Assembly (NCBI GenBank): GCA_035519475.1
Contig: DATIWI010000304.1
Coordinates: 1-17,415, forward strand
Reading direction: 5' to 3'
Length of the DNA: 17,415 bases
Source: Fen-1467 sp035519475
GTDB taxonomy: Bacteria > Verrucomicrobiota > Verrucomicrobiia > Opitutales > Opitutaceae
A program made the position numbers and the translations under genes. A model generated the notes under the pieces. The model searched no databases. It saw only the letters and a list, made by a program, of their open reading frames with translations, and was not told where the DNA came from. Within the stretch, counting starts at the first letter, position 1. Every line of letters begins with the position of its first letter. This document shows positions 16,651 through 17,415 of the stretch, one piece after another.

Positions 16651-17415
16651 ATGCCTCGGCCTCCCCGTGACCCGCCACCGCTTGAAGCTGAGCGGCCGGT
16701 CGGCGTGTCATCATCATCGGCATGGCGGGTTTGGGCCCTGATCTTCGGCGTCACTCTGCTCGCGTATCTGCCGGCGTTGCGGGGCGGGCTGATCTGGGAC
16801 GATGAGGGGCATGTGACGCGGGCGGAGCTGCAATCCTTCGACGGGTTGAGGCGCATCTGGTTCGAGCTGGGCGCGACGCAACAGTATTACCCGGTCCTGC
16901 ACACGGCGTTTTGGCTGGAGCACCGGTTGTGGGGTGACTCACCGCTCGGCTACCACCTGCTCAATGTCCTGCTCCACGCCACCGCGGCCTGCCTGGTGGT
17001 GGCGATGGTGCGACGATTGTTTGACGACGAGCCCTCTGCGGTGGCCCGGCCCGGCCGCAGCGAACTGGCTGGGGCCGCAGGGCTGGCCGGTCTCATCTTC
17101 GCCCTGCATCCGGTGTGCGTCGAATCGGTGGCCTGGATCTCGGAACAGAAGAACACGCTCTCGGCGGCCTTCTGCCTGGGAGCGGCGCTGGCCTATCTCG
17201 GCTTCGACCGGGACCGCCGGCCCTCGCGGTACTGGGTGGCGCTGGGCCTGTTCGGGCTCGCGCTGCTGTCCAAAACGGTGACCGCCACGCTGCCGGCCGC
17301 GCTGCTGGTGGTGATTTGGTGGACGCGCGGCCGGCTCAGTTGGGCGCGGGACGTCCGGCCCTTGCTGCCGTGGCTGGCGCTGGGCGGAACCGCGGGATTG
17401 TTCTCGGCGTGGGTG
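16651..17415 (+). CDS. GT-C-like membrane protein (family B, copy B2), 3'-truncated by window end
   Basis: 255 codons are visible from ATG 16651 with no stop before the window end. The protein begins MPRPPRDPPPLEAE and aligns with B1 without gaps for about 124 residues: GGLIWDDEGHV with D50-D51 after membrane helix 1, ATQQYYPVLHTAFWLEHRLW, and GYHLLNVLLHATAACL. Then come HPVCVESVAWISEQKNTLS (E158) and KTVTATLPAALLV. B2 lacks the ~20-residue loop insertion of B1. The TPR tail expected for this family would lie beyond the window. It starts 68 bp after A3, so B1-A3-B2 may be one transcript or each may carry its own leader. Function as for B1 (inferred). Confidence 0.85.
   Translation, partial: MPRPPRDPPPLEAERPVGVSSSSAWRVWALIFGVTLLAYLPALRGGLIWDDEGHVTRAELQSFDGLRRIWFELGATQQYYPVLHTAFWLEHRLWGDSPLGYHLLNVLLHATAACLVVAMVRRLFDDEPSAVARPGRSELAGAAGLAGLIFALHPVCVESVAWISEQKNTLSAAFCLGAALAYLGFDRDRRPSRYWVALGLFGLALLSKTVTATLPAALLVVIWWTRGRLSWARDVRPLLPWLALGGTAGLFSAWV

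Overview
The window is GC-rich and entirely + strand coding. It most likely comes from a Verrucomicrobiota bacterium of the Opitutaceae (Opitutus-like). The strongest taxonomic clue is the TonB-dependent receptor at 8086-11703. Its mature N-terminus carries the LSPFEV segment followed by a YYSPNTMSGTRINSN-type plug entry, a style typical of the very large receptor families of that group. The placement is recognition by eye, not a search.

Layout. (1) 1-3035 is a housekeeping start: the 3' part of cysS (cysteinyl-tRNA synthetase), a 129-bp gap built of nested inverted repeats, and thrS (threonyl-tRNA synthetase) without the usual N-terminal TGS domain. (2) 3131-7714 holds two tandem paralogues (A1, A2) of a polytopic GT-C-like membrane protein with nine C-terminal 34-residue TPRs. 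They align without a single indel at a constant 2310-bp offset. (3) 7715-8085 is a long non-coding gap with GC hairpins. It precedes an outer-membrane TonB-dependent receptor that has its own Shine-Dalgarno sequence and a strong intrinsic terminator. (4) 11869-17415 holds three more GT-C/TPR genes. B1 is a second subfamily with ten 35-residue TPRs. A3 has an A-type membrane half joined to a B-type TPR tail. B2 is a B-type gene cut by the window end.

How the genes may work together. The five membrane/TPR proteins have the layout of TMTC/PMT-type GT-C enzymes: an acidic DD motif just after the first membrane helix, a conserved HP...E loop, many membrane helices and a TPR tail. In that family a lipid-linked sugar is transferred to a protein on the non-cytoplasmic face, and the TPRs are thought to engage the acceptor. 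I infer a locally amplified set of putative envelope protein glycosyltransferases whose TPR tails are being duplicated, exchanged and homogenised, possibly to diversify acceptor specificity. The embedded TonB receptor could be a client, a functional partner or a bystander; the sequence cannot decide. No RNA genes, CRISPR arrays, insertion sequences or phage genes were seen.
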